Part shown: positions 1-10,373 of the stretch, in pieces
Numbering within the stretch: the stretch's first letter is position 1
Layout of the letters: each line of letters begins with the position of its first letter
DNA from: Erwinia sp. OLFS4
GTDB lineage: Bacteria; Pseudomonadota; Gammaproteobacteria; Enterobacterales; Enterobacteriaceae
Direction: 5' to 3'
DNA: 64,000 nucleotides
Assembly (NCBI RefSeq): GCF_002752165.1
Contig: NZ_MOMB01000049.1
Location: forward strand, 97,619-161,618
The notes under the pieces: generated by a model
Database searches by the model: none
Told to the model about the DNA's origin: nothing
The model's input: the letters and a program-made list of their open reading frames with translations, nothing else
Made by a program: the position numbers and the translations under genes

Positions 1-1036
1 AGAAAATAGCCTCGATTTACGCACGCTTTGCTGTGCGCTGTGGCGTGGTAAGGGCTGGATTATTGGTGGCGCCCTGCTGCTGGCGATTGTTGCGCTGATT
101 TATTCGCTGTTGGCCCGCCAGGTCTGGAGTGCAACCGCAGTTACCGAGCGCCCGGCTATTACCCAGTTAGGAAACTATTTTGCCCGGCAGCAATTTATTA
201 ATGACCTGTCGCCGGGAGGCAATGCTGACCATCATCTGCCAGCACAAGATATTGCCGATGAGGTGTACAGCGAGTTCATTGCTCAGCTTGCTTCCTGGGA
301 TACCCGACGTGATTTCTGGTTGCAAAGTGCTTATTACCAACGCCTGAAAACCAACAAGGCGGCTGATGATGCCAGAATGCTCGATCGCTTAATCAGTAAT
401 ATTCAATATCAGCCCGCCGATCCGGCTAAGAATCAGGCAGACAGTATCAAACTGATGGCCGAAAATAGTCACGATGCCAGTCAGTTACTGCGTGACTATA
501 TTGAATTTGCTAATCAGCGGGCAAGTACCACGCTGCGGGAAGGATTAAACGCGGCCTGGCAGGCGCGTCGGATGCAGTTGCAAAGTGAGGTTGAACGTCA
601 GCGGGCGGTTGCCAGCGCGTTGTATCAGCGTGAACTGGCTAACGTTAAGCAGGCGCTGGTGATTGCCCGTAAGCAAAATATTAACAAAATGCAGACCACC
701 AGCCCGCCGGATCAGCTAGCGGACTCCGCGCTTTTTTTACTTGGCGCCCCGCTCTTGCAGGCGCGGCTGGACACTCTTCAGGCTATCGGTCCGCATTACG
801 AATTGAGTTATGATCAGAATCAGGCATTGCTGGCAACGCTGGCCGCCGGGCCGCAACTGAATAAAACGTTCAGCTGCTGGCGTTACCTGCGCACCCCCGA
901 AGTGCCGGTTAGCCGCGATAGCCCGCGTCAGGGGTATTTGATGGCGGTGTGGGGCGTGGTTGGTGCCTTAACCGGTGCCGGTATTGCGCTGGCCCGCCGG
1001 CGAAAACCTGCAGCTCATACCAAGGATATATCGTGA
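1..1036 (+). CDS. wzzE: WzzE, ECA chain-length regulator (5' truncated by window edge)
   Basis: Polysaccharide co-polymerase that sets the modal length of ECA chains made by WzyE at the inner membrane. The frame is open from base 2, so the start lies before the window. The visible part begins just before the first membrane helix ([16 protein letters not shown]), continues through a long periplasmic domain rich in helix-forming Gln/Ala/Arg, and ends with a second helix ([20 protein letters not shown]) and a basic tail. This two-helix layout is typical of Wzz proteins. The stop overlaps the GTG start of wecB by four bases, which suggests translational coupling. Identity is supported by family layout and by its place directly before wecB. 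Confidence 0.93.
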   Translation, partial: ENSLDLRTLCCALWRGKGWIIGGALLLAIVALIYSLLARQVWSATAVTERPAITQLGNYFARQQFINDLSPGGNADHHLPAQDIADEVYSEFIAQLASWDTRRDFWLQSAYYQRLKTNKAADDARMLDRLISNIQYQPADPAKNQADSIKLMAENSHDASQLLRDYIEFANQRASTTLREGLNAAWQARRMQLQSEVERQRAVASALYQRELANVKQALVIARKQNINKMQTTSPPDQLADSALFLLGAPLLQARLDTLQAIGPHYELSYDQNQALLATLAAGPQLNKTFSCWRYLRTPEVPVSRDSPRQGYLMAVWGVVGALTGAGIALARRRKPAAHTKDIS

Positions 1037-2163
1037 AAGTATTAACCGTATTCGGCACGCGTCCTGAAGCGATAAAAATGGCGCCGCTGGTCCATCAATT
1101 GGCTCAGGATGCAGAAATAGAATCGCGCCTGTGCGTTACCGCACAACATCGGGAAATGCTCGATCAGGTTCTCAGTTTATTTGCGCTGACGCCGGACTAC
1201 GATCTCAACATCATGCGGGCTGGTCAGAATTTAACCGATATTACCTGCCGTATACTGGATGGTATGCGCGGCGTGCTGGCTGATTTCCGGCCTGATGTGG
1301 TGCTGGTACATGGCGATACCACTACCACGCTGGCCGCCAGCCTGGCCGCCTTTTATCAGCAGATAACCGTGGGACACGTTGAGGCCGGCCTGCGTACCGG
1401 TAATATGTACGCGCCCTGGCCAGAAGAAGGTAACCGGGCGCTGACCGGGCGCCTGGCGCGCTGGCACTTTACCCCCACCGAGAATGCCCGACAAAATTTG
1501 CTGCGGGAAAACGTGCCGGCTTCACAGATTATCGTTACCGGCAACACCGTGATTGACGCACTTTTCTGGGTTCGTGATGGTATTCTGCGCGATGCTCAGC
1601 AAAATAGCGCAATGGCCAGTCGTTATCCCTTTCTGGATGCCCGGCGTAAAATGGTGCTGGTGACCGGTCATCGTCGAGAAAGCTTCGGGGGCGGTTTTGA
1701 ACGCATCTGTCAGGCACTGATGCAGCTGGCTCACCTGCATCCCGATTGCCAGATTGTCTACCCGGTCCATCTGAACCCAAACGTCAGCGAACCGGTAAAC
1801 CGGATATTGCGGGGCATTGACAATATTACGCTGATTGAACCGCAGGAATATCTGCCTTTCGTCTGGTTAATGGATCGCGCCAGAGTGATCCTCACTGACT
1901 CTGGCGGCGTGCAGGAAGAAGCGCCTTCATTAGGCAAACCGGTATTGGTCATGCGGGAAACCACTGAACGGCCCGAAGCCGTTGATGCCGGCACGGTGCG
2001 CCTGGTCGGAACAGACAGCGCTAAGATAGTGGCCGAAACCTCGCGTTTGCTGACCGATGATGACGCCTGGCAGGCGATGAGCCGGGCGCACAATCCTTAT
2101 GGCGATGGCCAGGCCTGCCAGCGCATTGTTCAGGCATTAAAAGCAAGTCGGATTGATTTATGA
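1033..2163 (+). CDS. wecB: WecB, UDP-N-acetylglucosamine 2-epimerase (non-hydrolysing)
   Basis: Converts UDP-GlcNAc to UDP-ManNAc, the first dedicated step toward the UDP-ManNAcA of ECA. The start chosen is GTG at 1033, which gives [20 protein letters not shown] and 376 residues, the usual family length. An upstream in-frame extension to 949 lies inside wzzE and is unlikely. Visible motifs are FGTRPEAIK at the N terminus, [31 protein letters not shown] and [19 protein letters not shown], all hallmarks of the GT-B-like epimerase 2 family. The gene overlaps wzzE upstream and wecC downstream (ATGA), so it sits inside a tightly coupled operon. The enzyme is cytoplasmic. Confidence 0.97.
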   Translation: MKVLTVFGTRPEAIKMAPLVHQLAQDAEIESRLCVTAQHREMLDQVLSLFALTPDYDLNIMRAGQNLTDITCRILDGMRGVLADFRPDVVLVHGDTTTTLAASLAAFYQQITVGHVEAGLRTGNMYAPWPEEGNRALTGRLARWHFTPTENARQNLLRENVPASQIIVTGNTVIDALFWVRDGILRDAQQNSAMASRYPFLDARRKMVLVTGHRRESFGGGFERICQALMQLAHLHPDCQIVYPVHLNPNVSEPVNRILRGIDNITLIEPQEYLPFVWLMDRARVILTDSGGVQEEAPSLGKPVLVMRETTERPEAVDAGTVRLVGTDSAKIVAETSRLLTDDDAWQAMSRAHNPYGDGQACQRIVQALKASRIDL

Positions 2164-3422
2164 AGTTAACTACCCTGTCTGTTATTGGATTGGGCTATAT
2201 AGGGCTGCCTACCGCGGCTGCTTTTGCCGCCCGCGGAACGCCGGTAATCGGCGTGGATATTAATCCGCACACGGTAGAAACCATTAATCGCGGTGCGGTG
2301 CATATCATCGAGCCCGATCTGGATAACATTGTTAAGCAGGCGGTAGCGGATGGCATGCTAAAGGCCGTTGGTCAGCCAATGGCAGCGGATGCTTTTCTGA
2401 TTGCGGTACCCACGCCTTTTAGTGAAGGCTATCAGCCCGATTTGACGGCAGTAAAGGCGGCGGCGGATGCTATTGCACCGGTGCTGAAAGCCGGCGATCT
2501 GGTGGTACTGGAGTCGACTTCGCCGGTAGGCACTACCGAGCAGATGGCTGACTGGCTGGCTCAGTCCCGCCCGGATCTGCGTTTCCCACAGCAGGCCGGC
2601 GAAGCGGCGGATGTGATGATTGCTTACTGTCCTGAACGTGTTCTGCCAGGGAAAGTGATGGTTGAGCTTATTAAAAACGATCGGGTGATTGGCGGTATGA
2701 CGCCACGCTGTTCACAGCGAGCCTGTGAACTTTATGGCCTGATTCTGGAAGGGGAATGCATTGTCACTAATGCCCGTACTGCGGAAATGTGTAAGCTCAC
2801 TGAAAACAGTTTTCGCGATGTGAATATTGCATTTGCCAACGAGCTGTCACTGATCTGCGCCGAACAAAATATTGATGTCTGGCAGCTGATTGCGCTGGCT
2901 AATCGTCATCCACGCGTGAATATCTTACAGCCGGGTCCTGGCGTGGGCGGGCACTGTATTGCCATCGATCCCTGGTTTATCGTGGCCCAGAATCCCCAAC
3001 AGGCGCGTTTGATTCGTACGGCGCGTGAGGTGAATGACAGTAAACCGGCCTGGGTGATTGAGCAGGTGAAAAAAACGCTGGCAGAATGCCTGGCCGCCAC
3101 TAACCGGCGGGCTGGTGACATCACCATAGCCTGCTTTGGCCTGGCGTTTAAGCCGGATATCGACGATTTGCGTGAAAGTCCGGCAATGACTATCGCCTGG
3201 CAGATTGCAGACTGGCATCGGGGCACCACTCTGGTCGTCGAGCCCAATATTGAAGCGTTACCGTCTCAACTAGCGTCCCGCGCCACTCTGGTAACCGCTC
3301 AACAGGCGATAGCCGGAGCGGACATCCTGGTGATGCTGGTTGATCACACGGCGTTTCGTAACCTGGATGTCAGAACCACGGATCGACGCTGGCTGGTGGA
3401 TACCAAAGGTATCTGGCGTTAA
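2160..3422 (+). CDS. wecC: WecC, UDP-N-acetyl-D-mannosamine dehydrogenase
   Basis: Oxidises UDP-ManNAc to UDP-ManNAcA with NAD, supplying the second sugar of the ECA trisaccharide. The 420 residues match the family. The N terminus holds a Rossmann fold ([20 protein letters not shown]), followed by the [12 protein letters not shown] segment, the central [22 protein letters not shown] helix, and the [13 protein letters not shown] motif that spans the catalytic cysteine. The C-terminal UDP-binding domain contains [18 protein letters not shown]. The gene overlaps wecB by four bases. In E. coli the next genes are rffG and rffH; here wecD follows after 19 bases instead. Confidence 0.97.
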   Translation: MKLTTLSVIGLGYIGLPTAAAFAARGTPVIGVDINPHTVETINRGAVHIIEPDLDNIVKQAVADGMLKAVGQPMAADAFLIAVPTPFSEGYQPDLTAVKAAADAIAPVLKAGDLVVLESTSPVGTTEQMADWLAQSRPDLRFPQQAGEAADVMIAYCPERVLPGKVMVELIKNDRVIGGMTPRCSQRACELYGLILEGECIVTNARTAEMCKLTENSFRDVNIAFANELSLICAEQNIDVWQLIALANRHPRVNILQPGPGVGGHCIAIDPWFIVAQNPQQARLIRTAREVNDSKPAWVIEQVKKTLAECLAATNRRAGDITIACFGLAFKPDIDDLRESPAMTIAWQIADWHRGTTLVVEPNIEALPSQLASRATLVTAQQAIAGADILVMLVDHTAFRNLDVRTTDRRWLVDTKGIWR

Positions 3423-3441
3423 GGCAACGCGGGGGGCAGAG

Positions 3442-4128
3442 ATGCAAATGACAGCACGGATTGAACCCCTGCCCTGGGAAAGTGAGTTCTTCGGTATTCG
3501 CTGTGGTCGTCTGATACTGGATGGCGGATTACCGTTGAGCGGGCTGTCCATGGCGGAGTATGCGCTGGTGCAGGCAAAGGTACCGGCGCAGCGCAGTGCA
3601 GAGCTGGATGCCCTGAGTAATGGCGGTTTCCGGCTGGTTGATGGTGAAATCGATTTTCTGTTTTCTACCGATTCTGCCGTCCGGCCCGCTGCCATCAAAA
3701 TTGCGCGTAGTGACAATATTCCGCTATTACGTGCCGCGGCAGCGCGGCTTTTTGTGCATAGCCGTTTTCGTCCCCCCTGGTTTAAGCTGGACGATTGTCA
3801 GCGCTTTTATGCCTGCTGGATTGAGAACGCGGTGACAGGCTGTTTTGATGACCAGTGCCTGCTGGCGCTGGATCACAGCGGTGATATTGCCGGTTTTGTT
3901 TCACTGCGACGGCTTGATGATGACACTGCCCGCGTAGGTTTGTTGGGCGCTCTGATATCAGGGCAGGGCACCGGGCAACGGCTGATCGGTGCCGCACTTG
4001 ACTGGGCGCGTGCGCAGCGCTTGAGCCGTTTGCGTGTGGCCACGCAGACCAGCAACCTGGCGGCGATGCGTCTCTATACCCGTTGTGGCGGCGTGCCGGA
4101 CGGCAGTAGCTGGTGGCTATACAGGTAA
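3442..4128 (+). CDS. wecD: WecD, dTDP-4-amino-4,6-dideoxy-D-galactose acyltransferase
   Basis: N-acetylates dTDP-Fuc4N using acetyl-CoA to give dTDP-Fuc4NAc, the third ECA sugar donor. The start at ATG 3442 has a G-rich ribosome site (GGGGGG near 3431) and gives 228 residues. A second ATG at 3448 is possible. The C-terminal half is a GNAT fold: GFVSLRRLDDDTARVGLLGA, then GQGTGQRLIGAALDWA as the acetyl-CoA loop, then LRVATQTSNLAAMRLYTRCG. The N-terminal half is more variable, as in the family. The ending WWLYR resembles the E. coli protein. It lies four bases before wecE, its pathway partner. Confidence 0.92.
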   Translation: MQMTARIEPLPWESEFFGIRCGRLILDGGLPLSGLSMAEYALVQAKVPAQRSAELDALSNGGFRLVDGEIDFLFSTDSAVRPAAIKIARSDNIPLLRAAAARLFVHSRFRPPWFKLDDCQRFYACWIENAVTGCFDDQCLLALDHSGDIAGFVSLRRLDDDTARVGLLGALISGQGTGQRLIGAALDWARAQRLSRLRVATQTSNLAAMRLYTRCGGVPDGSSWWLYR

Positions 4129-4132
4129 CATT

Positions 4133-5263
4133 ATGATTCCATTTAATGCACCACCCTGTGTGGGCAGTGAAAGCAAGTATATTCAGATAGCGCTATCCAG
4201 CGGCAAGCTCAGTGGCGATGGCGATTTTAGCCGTCGTTGTCAGCAATGGCTGGAACAGCGATTGGGCTGTCCGAAGGTGTTGCTGACGCCTTCCTGTACC
4301 GCCTCGTTAGAAATGGCGGCGATGCTGCTGGAACTGCAGCCCGGTGATGAAGTTATCATGCCGAGTTTCACTTTCGTTTCCACGGCGAATGCCTTTGTGC
4401 TGCGAGGCGCAACGGTGGTTTTTGTTGATGTGCGTGAAGATACGCTGAACCTTGATGAAAATAAAATAGAAGCAGCGATTAGCGACAAAACCAAAGCCAT
4501 CGTGGTGGTGCATTATGCCGGGGTAAGTTGTGACATGGATGCCATTATGGCACTGGCAGCCCGTTACCGTCTCAGCGTCGTGGAAGATGCGGCGCAGGGG
4601 ATGATGTCCAGCTGGAAAGGACGGGCGCTCGGTACTATCGGGCACATTGGTTGTTTTAGCTTCCATGAAACTAAAAATTACACGGCTGGCGGTGAAGGCG
4701 GCGCCACGCTGATTAATGACCGTTCACTGATAGAACGCGCTGAAATCATCCGGGAGAAAGGCACCAACCGTAGCCAGTTTTTTCGCGGACAGGTGGATAA
4801 ATACACCTGGCGTGATTTGGGTTCCAGCTACCTGATGTCTGATTTGCAGGCTGCCTGCCTGTGGGCGCAGCTTGAGGTTGCCGGGAGTATCAATGATCAT
4901 CGGTTGTTGCTCTGGCAACGTTATTATCAGGCGCTGAAACCGCTGGCAGACAGTGGTCGTCTGGTGTTACCGGTCCAGCCGCCGGAATGTCAGCATAATG
5001 CACATATGTTTGCGATTCGTCTGCGTGATGAACAACAGCGTGCCCGGCTGATTGACTGGCTTAAAGACGATGGCATCCTCGCGGTGTTTCATTATATTCC
5101 CCTGCACAGCTCTCCCGCCGGACAGCGATTTGGTCGTTTTAATGGTAAGGACGAGGTGACGACGCGTGAAAGTGAACGCTTGCTGCGCTTGCCGCTTTTC
5201 TACAATTTGTCCGATACGGATCAGCAACGGGTGATCCAGTCGCTGCTGCGTTTTTTTTCCTGA
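4133..5263 (+). CDS. wecE: WecE, dTDP-4-oxo-6-deoxy-D-glucose transaminase
   Basis: PLP-dependent sugar aminotransferase (DegT/DnrJ/EryC1 family) that makes dTDP-Fuc4N from dTDP-4-oxo-6-deoxyglucose with glutamate. The ATG at 4133 gives 376 residues beginning MIPFNAPPCVGSESKYI; the longer frame overlaps wecD and is not used. Visible are LSGDGDFSRRCQQWLEQ, the PSFTFVSTANAF segment, VVEDAAQGM, and the Schiff-base lysine in CFSFHETKNYTAGGEGG. Its substrate comes from glucose-1-phosphate via RmlA/RmlB-type enzymes (RffH/RffG), which are not encoded next to it here. The stop shares bases with the wzxE start (TGATG). Confidence 0.97.
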   Translation: MIPFNAPPCVGSESKYIQIALSSGKLSGDGDFSRRCQQWLEQRLGCPKVLLTPSCTASLEMAAMLLELQPGDEVIMPSFTFVSTANAFVLRGATVVFVDVREDTLNLDENKIEAAISDKTKAIVVVHYAGVSCDMDAIMALAARYRLSVVEDAAQGMMSSWKGRALGTIGHIGCFSFHETKNYTAGGEGGATLINDRSLIERAEIIREKGTNRSQFFRGQVDKYTWRDLGSSYLMSDLQAACLWAQLEVAGSINDHRLLLWQRYYQALKPLADSGRLVLPVQPPECQHNAHMFAIRLRDEQQRARLIDWLKDDGILAVFHYIPLHSSPAGQRFGRFNGKDEVTTRESERLLRLPLFYNLSDTDQQRVIQSLLRFFS

Positions 5264-6513
5264 TGTCTCTGGCACGTGCGTCGTTGTGGACCGCGAGCTC
5301 CACTCTGGTAAAAATCCTTGCCGGCCTGGTGGTCATTAAGCTGATGGCAGTGAGTTATGGGCCGCAAGGGGTGGGGCTGGCCGGCAACTTTCGTCAGCTT
5401 ATCACCGTTCTTGGCGTGCTGGCCGGCGCCGGTATTTTTAACGGCGTCACCACCCTGATAGCAGAACGACAGCAGCAGCCAGAGGCTTTGCGCGCGGTTC
5501 TTGGAAGTGCCTCGCTAATGGTGCTGGTTTTTTCGTTGCTGCTGGCGGCATTTTTTTTACTGCTGGCCGTCCCCGTCAGTCAGGTGCTGTTCGGCCGGCA
5601 TGACTTCGCTGGCGTGATTCGGATAGTGGCCTTGCTACAACTGGGGATCGCCTGGGCGAACCTGATGCTGGCGATTATTAAAGGTTACCGTGATGCCACA
5701 GCCAACGCGCTGGCATTAATTGGCGGGAGTGTCGCGGGTGTTCTGGCCTGGATTTGCTGCCACTGGCTCGGGGGCTATCGTGGGGCGCTGGTGGGGCTGG
5801 CTATGGTGCCGGTGCTGGTGCTGTTACCCGCTAGCTGGCTGATGACAAGACGCGCACGTTTCCCCTGGCACTATCTTCGTCCCTGCTGGCAGCCGGCGGT
5901 GGTGATGACCCTGAGTAAATATACCCTGATGGCGCTGATTACCACGGCAACGTTGCCTGTTGCCTGGGTGATGATGCGTAATCAGCTGGCCGTTCAGGCA
6001 GGCTGGGATCAGGTTGGGATCTGGCTGGGTGTGACCAGTCTTTCCGATGCCTGGTTGCAGTTTATTACCGCGTCGTTCAGCGTCTGGTTATTGCCGACGC
6101 TGGCCCGTTTACACGACAAAACCGCCATCAGCCAGGAAATTGGCCGCACGCTTTTATTTGTCCTGCCGGTAGTTTCTGTGGTGGCCTGCTGTGTCTGGCT
6201 GCTCAGAGACATTGCTATCTGGCTATTGTTCTCCCCTCAGTTTTCACCTATGCGGGATTTATTTATCTGGCAGCTGCCAGGTGACGTGCTGAAGGTGGGG
6301 GCCTATGTATTTGGTTATCTGGTCATTGCTAAAGCGGCGCTGCGGATTTATATCCTGACTGAAATCAGCCAGTTTGTGTTATTGCTGGGGTTTGCGCACT
6401 GGCTCATTCCGCTGCAGGGTACCCGTGGGGCTGCACAGGCTTATCTGGCTACCTATGTGGTTTATTTTGTGCTTTGTGTCTGCGCTTTTTTAATTTACCG
6501 TTTTCGTAAATGA
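5263..6513 (+). CDS. wzxE: WzxE, ECA lipid III flippase
   Basis: Moves undecaprenyl-diphosphate-linked ECA trisaccharide across the inner membrane. The 416 residues equal the usual length. The protein is almost wholly hydrophobic, with about 12 predicted membrane segments and short basic loops, as in Wzx flippases of the MOP superfamily. The N terminus (SLARASLWTASSTLVKILAGLVVIK) and the GPQGVGLAGNFRQL loop are typical of WzxE. It starts at ATG 5263, overlapping the wecE stop by one base, and overlaps wecF by four bases downstream. Context between wecE and wecF makes the assignment firm. Confidence 0.95.
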   Translation: MSLARASLWTASSTLVKILAGLVVIKLMAVSYGPQGVGLAGNFRQLITVLGVLAGAGIFNGVTTLIAERQQQPEALRAVLGSASLMVLVFSLLLAAFFLLLAVPVSQVLFGRHDFAGVIRIVALLQLGIAWANLMLAIIKGYRDATANALALIGGSVAGVLAWICCHWLGGYRGALVGLAMVPVLVLLPASWLMTRRARFPWHYLRPCWQPAVVMTLSKYTLMALITTATLPVAWVMMRNQLAVQAGWDQVGIWLGVTSLSDAWLQFITASFSVWLLPTLARLHDKTAISQEIGRTLLFVLPVVSVVACCVWLLRDIAIWLLFSPQFSPMRDLFIWQLPGDVLKVGAYVFGYLVIAKAALRIYILTEISQFVLLLGFAHWLIPLQGTRGAAQAYLATYVVYFVLCVCAFLIYRFRK

Positions 6514-7583
6514 CGATGCTTATCCATATTCTTGGGGCGGATATTCCCCACCATAATCAAACCGTGCTGCGCTTTTTTAATGACAAGTTAGCGTCGACGG
6601 CGCCATTCCGGCGACAATTTTGGGTTGTAAATTGTTCGCAGGAACTCTGTCGTCAGCTACCGGCACTGGATATTCACTCGTTTATGACCCAGGGACAGCT
6701 GGCGCAAGCAGTGATTGCGCATGCGCGTCGGCAACGTCAGGATCGTTTTTTATTTTACGGACAGTTTAATCTGCGAATCTGGCTGGCGTTGCTGAGCGGC
6801 GCCCTGCAATCTCATCAGATGCTCTGGCATATCTGGGGTGCCGATCTTTATGAAGATCGCCGTGGAATCGTGTTCCGGCTATTTTATGGCATACGCCGGC
6901 TGGCGCAGCGCCGGGTCGGGCAGGTGTTTGCTACGCTTGGCGATCTGTCGGTTTTTCATGGTCGCTGTCCGCAGGTGCCGGGCAGACAGCTCTATTTCCC
7001 CACCCGTATTCCCGCGTTGCCCGCAGCATCAACACCGCAACAAACCGCCACACTCAGGCTGTTGCTCGGTAACTCTGGCGATATCAGCAACCGGCATATT
7101 GCCGGTTTGCAGGCGATTCATCGCAGTTTTGGCGATCGCGTTCAGGTGGTGTTACCGATGGGTTATCCGCCGGGAAATGAAACCTATATCGCGCAGGTCG
7201 AAGCGGCTGGTTGTCGTCTTTTTCCGACCAGACCACCCATTATCCTGCGGGAAAAACTGGATTTTACAAGCTATATGGCGCTGATTTCGCAGAGTAATTT
7301 AGGCTATTTTATTTTCCAGCGTCAGCAGGGTATTGGTACGCTGTGTTTGCTGATTCAGGCAAATGTACCGCTGGTTATTAGCCGGCATAATCCTTTCTGG
7401 CAGGATCTGGCAGCGGCAAATATCCCGCTGTTATTTGCCGAAGACGATCTGAGTCAGCAGCAGATTGCCGGGGCACACCAGCAGTTGCTGGCGATGGATA
7501 AAACCAGGATCCCTTTTTTCGCGCCGGGTTATACTGCCGGCTGGAAAGGGCTGCTGCAACAACTTGAGGATCCAGGTGCATGA
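6510..7583 (+). CDS. wecF: WecF, TDP-Fuc4NAc:lipid II Fuc4NAc transferase
   Basis: Adds Fuc4NAc to ECA lipid II to give lipid III (glycosyltransferase family 56), acting at the cytoplasmic face of the inner membrane. The start [20 protein letters not shown] matches the E. coli enzyme, and the length is 357 residues. Conserved stretches seen include [57 protein letters not shown] and [19 protein letters not shown]. It overlaps wzxE and wzyE by four bases on each side, so the three genes are probably translationally coupled. Confidence 0.96.
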   Translation: MTMLIHILGADIPHHNQTVLRFFNDKLASTAPFRRQFWVVNCSQELCRQLPALDIHSFMTQGQLAQAVIAHARRQRQDRFLFYGQFNLRIWLALLSGALQSHQMLWHIWGADLYEDRRGIVFRLFYGIRRLAQRRVGQVFATLGDLSVFHGRCPQVPGRQLYFPTRIPALPAASTPQQTATLRLLLGNSGDISNRHIAGLQAIHRSFGDRVQVVLPMGYPPGNETYIAQVEAAGCRLFPTRPPIILREKLDFTSYMALISQSNLGYFIFQRQQGIGTLCLLIQANVPLVISRHNPFWQDLAAANIPLLFAEDDLSQQQIAGAHQQLLAMDKTRIPFFAPGYTAGWKGLLQQLEDPGA

Positions 7584-8932
7584 CGCTTCCACAGTTTAGT
7601 GGCCTGCTGGTGGTGTATCTGCTATCACTAGGATTGGTATTAACCCTGACCTGGCGTGAATTCCGCCAGGTGCGTTTTAGTTTTCATATTTTCTTTTCTT
7701 TGGTGTTTTTGCTGACCTTTTATCTCGGCTTCCCGTTTTCCTGCATGCTGGTGTTTGTTTTCAATGTTGACATTGTGCCGCCGGCGCATCTGCTGGAAGC
7801 ATTACTTTCAGCGACCGGTTTTTATGCGATTTATTATGTCTGTTACAAAACCCGGCTGCGCCCGCAGCACAAAGGCCGGCTTTCGTCAGGCTTCACCATT
7901 AATCGGGTGGAATTTCAGCTGACCGTTGGCTTGCTGATGTTGATTGCACTGGCTGCGGTTGCCATTTTTTTTGTCAACAATGGCTTCCTGATTTTCCGGT
8001 TGCAGGCATACAGCCAGATATTTTCAGCTGGCGTATCCGGCGTGGCGTTGAAGCGCTTTTTCTACTTTTTTATTCCGGCAATGCTGCTGGTGTATTTCAG
8101 TCGTGAAACCCGTGGTCAGTGGATACTGTTTCTGCTGGTAACGGTGGCCTTTGGCCTGTTAACGTACGCGATTGTGGGGGGAACCCGGGCAAACACGATT
8201 ATGGCGTTTGCGATTTTCCTGTTTATCGGCATCATCCGTGGCTGGATTACCCTGTGGATGTTAATTGCCGGCGGTATAGCAGGCATTGTTGCCATGTTCT
8301 TTCTGGCACTGGGACGCTATAACCTTAATGTCAGCCGGGCGGAGGAATTTTATACCTTTCTTTATCTGACCCGTGACACCTTTTCGCCCTGGGAGAACCT
8401 GGCGCTATTGTTCAGTCACTATCATCAGATTACCTTCCAGGGGCTGGCACCGATAGTGCGTGATTTCTATGTCTTTATTCCCGGCTGGCTTTGGCCAGAT
8501 CACCCGGCGGCGGTACTCAATTCGGCGAATTATTTTACCTGGGAGATACTGGATAATCATTCCGGACTGGCCATTTCACCTACGCTGATTGGTTCCCTGC
8601 TGGTGATGGGGGGAGTATGGATGCTTCCGGTCGGGGCGCTGGCGGTCGGCTGGATTATTAAATGGTTTGACTGGCTTTATCAGTCCGGACGTCGTGAAAC
8701 GCAGCGCTATAAAGCCGCTGTGCTGCAAAGTTTTTGCTTTGGCGCCGTGTTTAACATCGTAATACTGGCGCGTGAGGGCCTTGATGCCTTCGTCTCACGG
8801 GTAGTGTTTTTTATCTTAATTTTTGTCGTCAGCGTGGTAGTAGCAAAATTACTTTACTGGCTGCTGGAGAGCGCCGGCCTGATCCGTTCGGTCAGGGTTA
8901 TCGCGCTACGCCATCAGGATGAAAAGGCATAA
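7580..8932 (+). CDS. wzyE: WzyE, ECA polymerase
   Basis: Polymerises ECA trisaccharide repeats on the periplasmic side of the inner membrane, with length set by WzzE. The protein has 450 residues and about 11 hydrophobic segments, and a large periplasmic loop around residues 250-350 ([45 protein letters not shown]). The [12 protein letters not shown] motif is typical of WzyE. It starts four bases inside wecF and is followed by wecG. Confidence 0.95.
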   Translation: MTLPQFSGLLVVYLLSLGLVLTLTWREFRQVRFSFHIFFSLVFLLTFYLGFPFSCMLVFVFNVDIVPPAHLLEALLSATGFYAIYYVCYKTRLRPQHKGRLSSGFTINRVEFQLTVGLLMLIALAAVAIFFVNNGFLIFRLQAYSQIFSAGVSGVALKRFFYFFIPAMLLVYFSRETRGQWILFLLVTVAFGLLTYAIVGGTRANTIMAFAIFLFIGIIRGWITLWMLIAGGIAGIVAMFFLALGRYNLNVSRAEEFYTFLYLTRDTFSPWENLALLFSHYHQITFQGLAPIVRDFYVFIPGWLWPDHPAAVLNSANYFTWEILDNHSGLAISPTLIGSLLVMGGVWMLPVGALAVGWIIKWFDWLYQSGRRETQRYKAAVLQSFCFGAVFNIVILAREGLDAFVSRVVFFILIFVVSVVVAKLLYWLLESAGLIRSVRVIALRHQDEKA

Positions 8933-8954
8933 TGTGGAGTGTCAGACAAACTAT

Positions 8955-9698
8955 ATGATGCAGCAGGGCGAGGAACCGCCGGTATACACCATACGCGGGG
9001 TCAGACTGGCTGGTTTTGCCAGCCGGAAGGCATTTATTGCGCACCTGATAACGGATCGCCGCTGGCTACCGGGAATACTGGTTGCCATCAATGCGGAAAA
9101 GATGTTGACCATTGAACAGGATCGGCACATTGGCGCGCTGATTGATGCCGCTCGCTATCGCTATGCTGATGGCATCAGTATGGTGCGGGCGATCCATCGC
9201 AAATATCCTCAGGCGCGCGTTGAGCGTATTGCCGGGGCTGATTTGTGGGAAGGGATTATGGAGCGAGCCGGCGAGAATGGCAGCCGGGTCTTTCTGGTGG
9301 GAGCAACGCCAGAAGTGTTGCGCATGACTGCGGAGAAATTGCAGCAACGCTGGCAGGTTAACATTGTGGGGACGCAGGACGGCTATTTTGCCGACGATCA
9401 ACAGGACGCTATTTTTGCCCGTATCGCTGCCAGCGGGGCGGAGATTGTCACGGTAGCAATGGGGTCGCCTAAGCAGGAAGTTTTTATGTGTGCCTGTCAG
9501 GCGCTATATCCCCAGGCGCTGTATATGGGGGTTGGCGGAACCTATGATGTCTTTACCGGCCGGGTCAGGCGGGCACCGGTAGTCTGGCAAAACTTAGGGC
9601 TGGAATGGTTATATCGTCTGATCCGCCAGCCGAGCCGCATCGGGCGGCTGATAAAAATGCTGACCTTTCTGCGCTGGTATTTTCGCAGAGAACTGTAA
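8955..9698 (+). CDS. wecG: WecG, UDP-ManNAcA transferase (ECA lipid II synthase)
   Basis: Transfers ManNAcA from UDP-ManNAcA to undecaprenyl-PP-GlcNAc (lipid I), giving lipid II. It belongs to the WecG/TagA/CpsF family (GT26). Motifs seen are LVAINAEKMLTIEQD, YADGISMVRAIHRKYPQARVERIAGADLWE, VFLVGATPEVL, IVGTQDGYF, VTVAMGSPKQE and YMGVGGTYDVFTGRVRRAPVVWQNLGLEWLYRL. The start is uncertain. ATG 8955 or 8958 aligns best with the E. coli N terminus (MQQGEEPPVYTIRG against MNNNTTAPTYTLRG), but its ribosome site is weak. An in-frame ATG at 8919 would overlap wzyE by 14 bases. It is the last ECA gene here; E. coli has yifK next, absent in this window. Confidence 0.94.
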   Translation: MMQQGEEPPVYTIRGVRLAGFASRKAFIAHLITDRRWLPGILVAINAEKMLTIEQDRHIGALIDAARYRYADGISMVRAIHRKYPQARVERIAGADLWEGIMERAGENGSRVFLVGATPEVLRMTAEKLQQRWQVNIVGTQDGYFADDQQDAIFARIAASGAEIVTVAMGSPKQEVFMCACQALYPQALYMGVGGTYDVFTGRVRRAPVVWQNLGLEWLYRLIRQPSRIGRLIKMLTFLRWYFRREL

Positions 9699-9823
9699 AC
9701 GCCGGAAGTCAGCTATCTGGTTGCTTAACCGTCGTTTTCTGTCGTTAAGTCGCATAAATGAGCAGGCAGAAGACAGTGAGTGCGCAAAGCGTAATCAAAC
9801 GCGTTTTTTTGTGCAAAAAGCAC

Positions 9824-9852
9824 TGGACAGCATGGGAGCAAATCCGTACTAT
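9824..9852 (+). promoter_or_regulatory. Probable sigma-70 promoter of the tRNA operon
   Basis: A -35 element TGGACA (9824-9829) and a -10 element TACTAT (9847-9852) are separated by exactly 17 bases and followed by a GC-rich discriminator-like stretch. The first tRNA gene starts 21 bases after the -10. This is the layout of a stringently controlled stable-RNA promoter. Inferred from sequence only. Confidence 0.6.
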
Positions 9853-9873
9853 GCCCATCCGCAACGGCGCTAC

Positions 9874-9950
<77 letters not shown>

Positions 9951-10061
9951 TTAAGTTGTGCGCAAGAGCTGCGGTGGTAACATTTACCGCGTTATTAAAC
10001 AAATCATTGTTTCTCTGACAGAAACTGTCCGGTAGCAGTAAATGATTTGTCGTAAGACGAT

Positions 10062-10138
10062 GGTGGCTATAGCTCAGTTGGTAGAGCCCTGGATTGTGAT
10101 TCCAGTTGTCGTGGGTTCGAGTCCCATTAGCCACCCCA
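10062..10138 (+). tRNA. hisR: tRNA-His (anticodon GTG)
   Basis: 77-base tRNA. The extra G at position -1 pairs with discriminator C, the identity mark of tRNA-His. The anticodon loop TTGTGAT carries GTG, and the T-loop is GTTCGAG. The CCA end is encoded. It lies 111 bases after the arginine tRNA and 13 bases before the leucine tRNA. Confidence 0.97.
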
Positions 10139-10151
10139 ATTTTGATGGTAG

Positions 10152-10238
10152 GCGAAGGTGGCGGAATTGGTAGACGCGCTAGCTTCAGGTGTTAGTGTCC
10201 TTACGGACGTGGGGGTTCAAGTCCCCCCCCTCGCACCA
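10152..10238 (+). tRNA. leuT: tRNA-Leu (anticodon CAG)
   Basis: 87-base class II tRNA with a long variable arm (TGTCCTTACGGACG). The acceptor stem GCGAAGG pairs near the encoded CCA. The anticodon loop CTTCAGG holds CAG, reading the common CTG codon. It is third in the tRNA cluster. Confidence 0.97.
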
Positions 10239-10264
10239 ATCAAAATGACAACATAGCAGTATTT

Positions 10265-10341
10265 CGGCGAGTAGCGCAGCTTGGTAGCGCAACTGGTTTG
10301 GGACCAGGGGGTCGGAGGTTCGAATCCTCTCTCGCCGACCA
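10265..10341 (+). tRNA. proM: tRNA-Pro (anticodon TGG)
   Basis: 77-base tRNA with acceptor CGGCGAG, D-arm TAGCGCAGCTTGGTAGCGC, anticodon loop TTTGGGA (TGG) and T-loop GTTCGAA. The CCA end is encoded. It is the last tRNA of the cluster, and an intrinsic terminator begins nine bases downstream. Confidence 0.97.
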
Positions 10342-10350
10342 ATTCAATAA

Positions 10351-10373
10351 ACCTGCCTCTGGCAGGTTTTTTT
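10351..10373 (+). terminator. Intrinsic terminator of the tRNA operon
   Basis: A perfect seven-base stem ACCTGCC/GGCAGGT with a three-base loop (TCT) runs directly into a T-tract (10367-10373). It lies immediately after tRNA-Pro. Confidence 0.88.
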
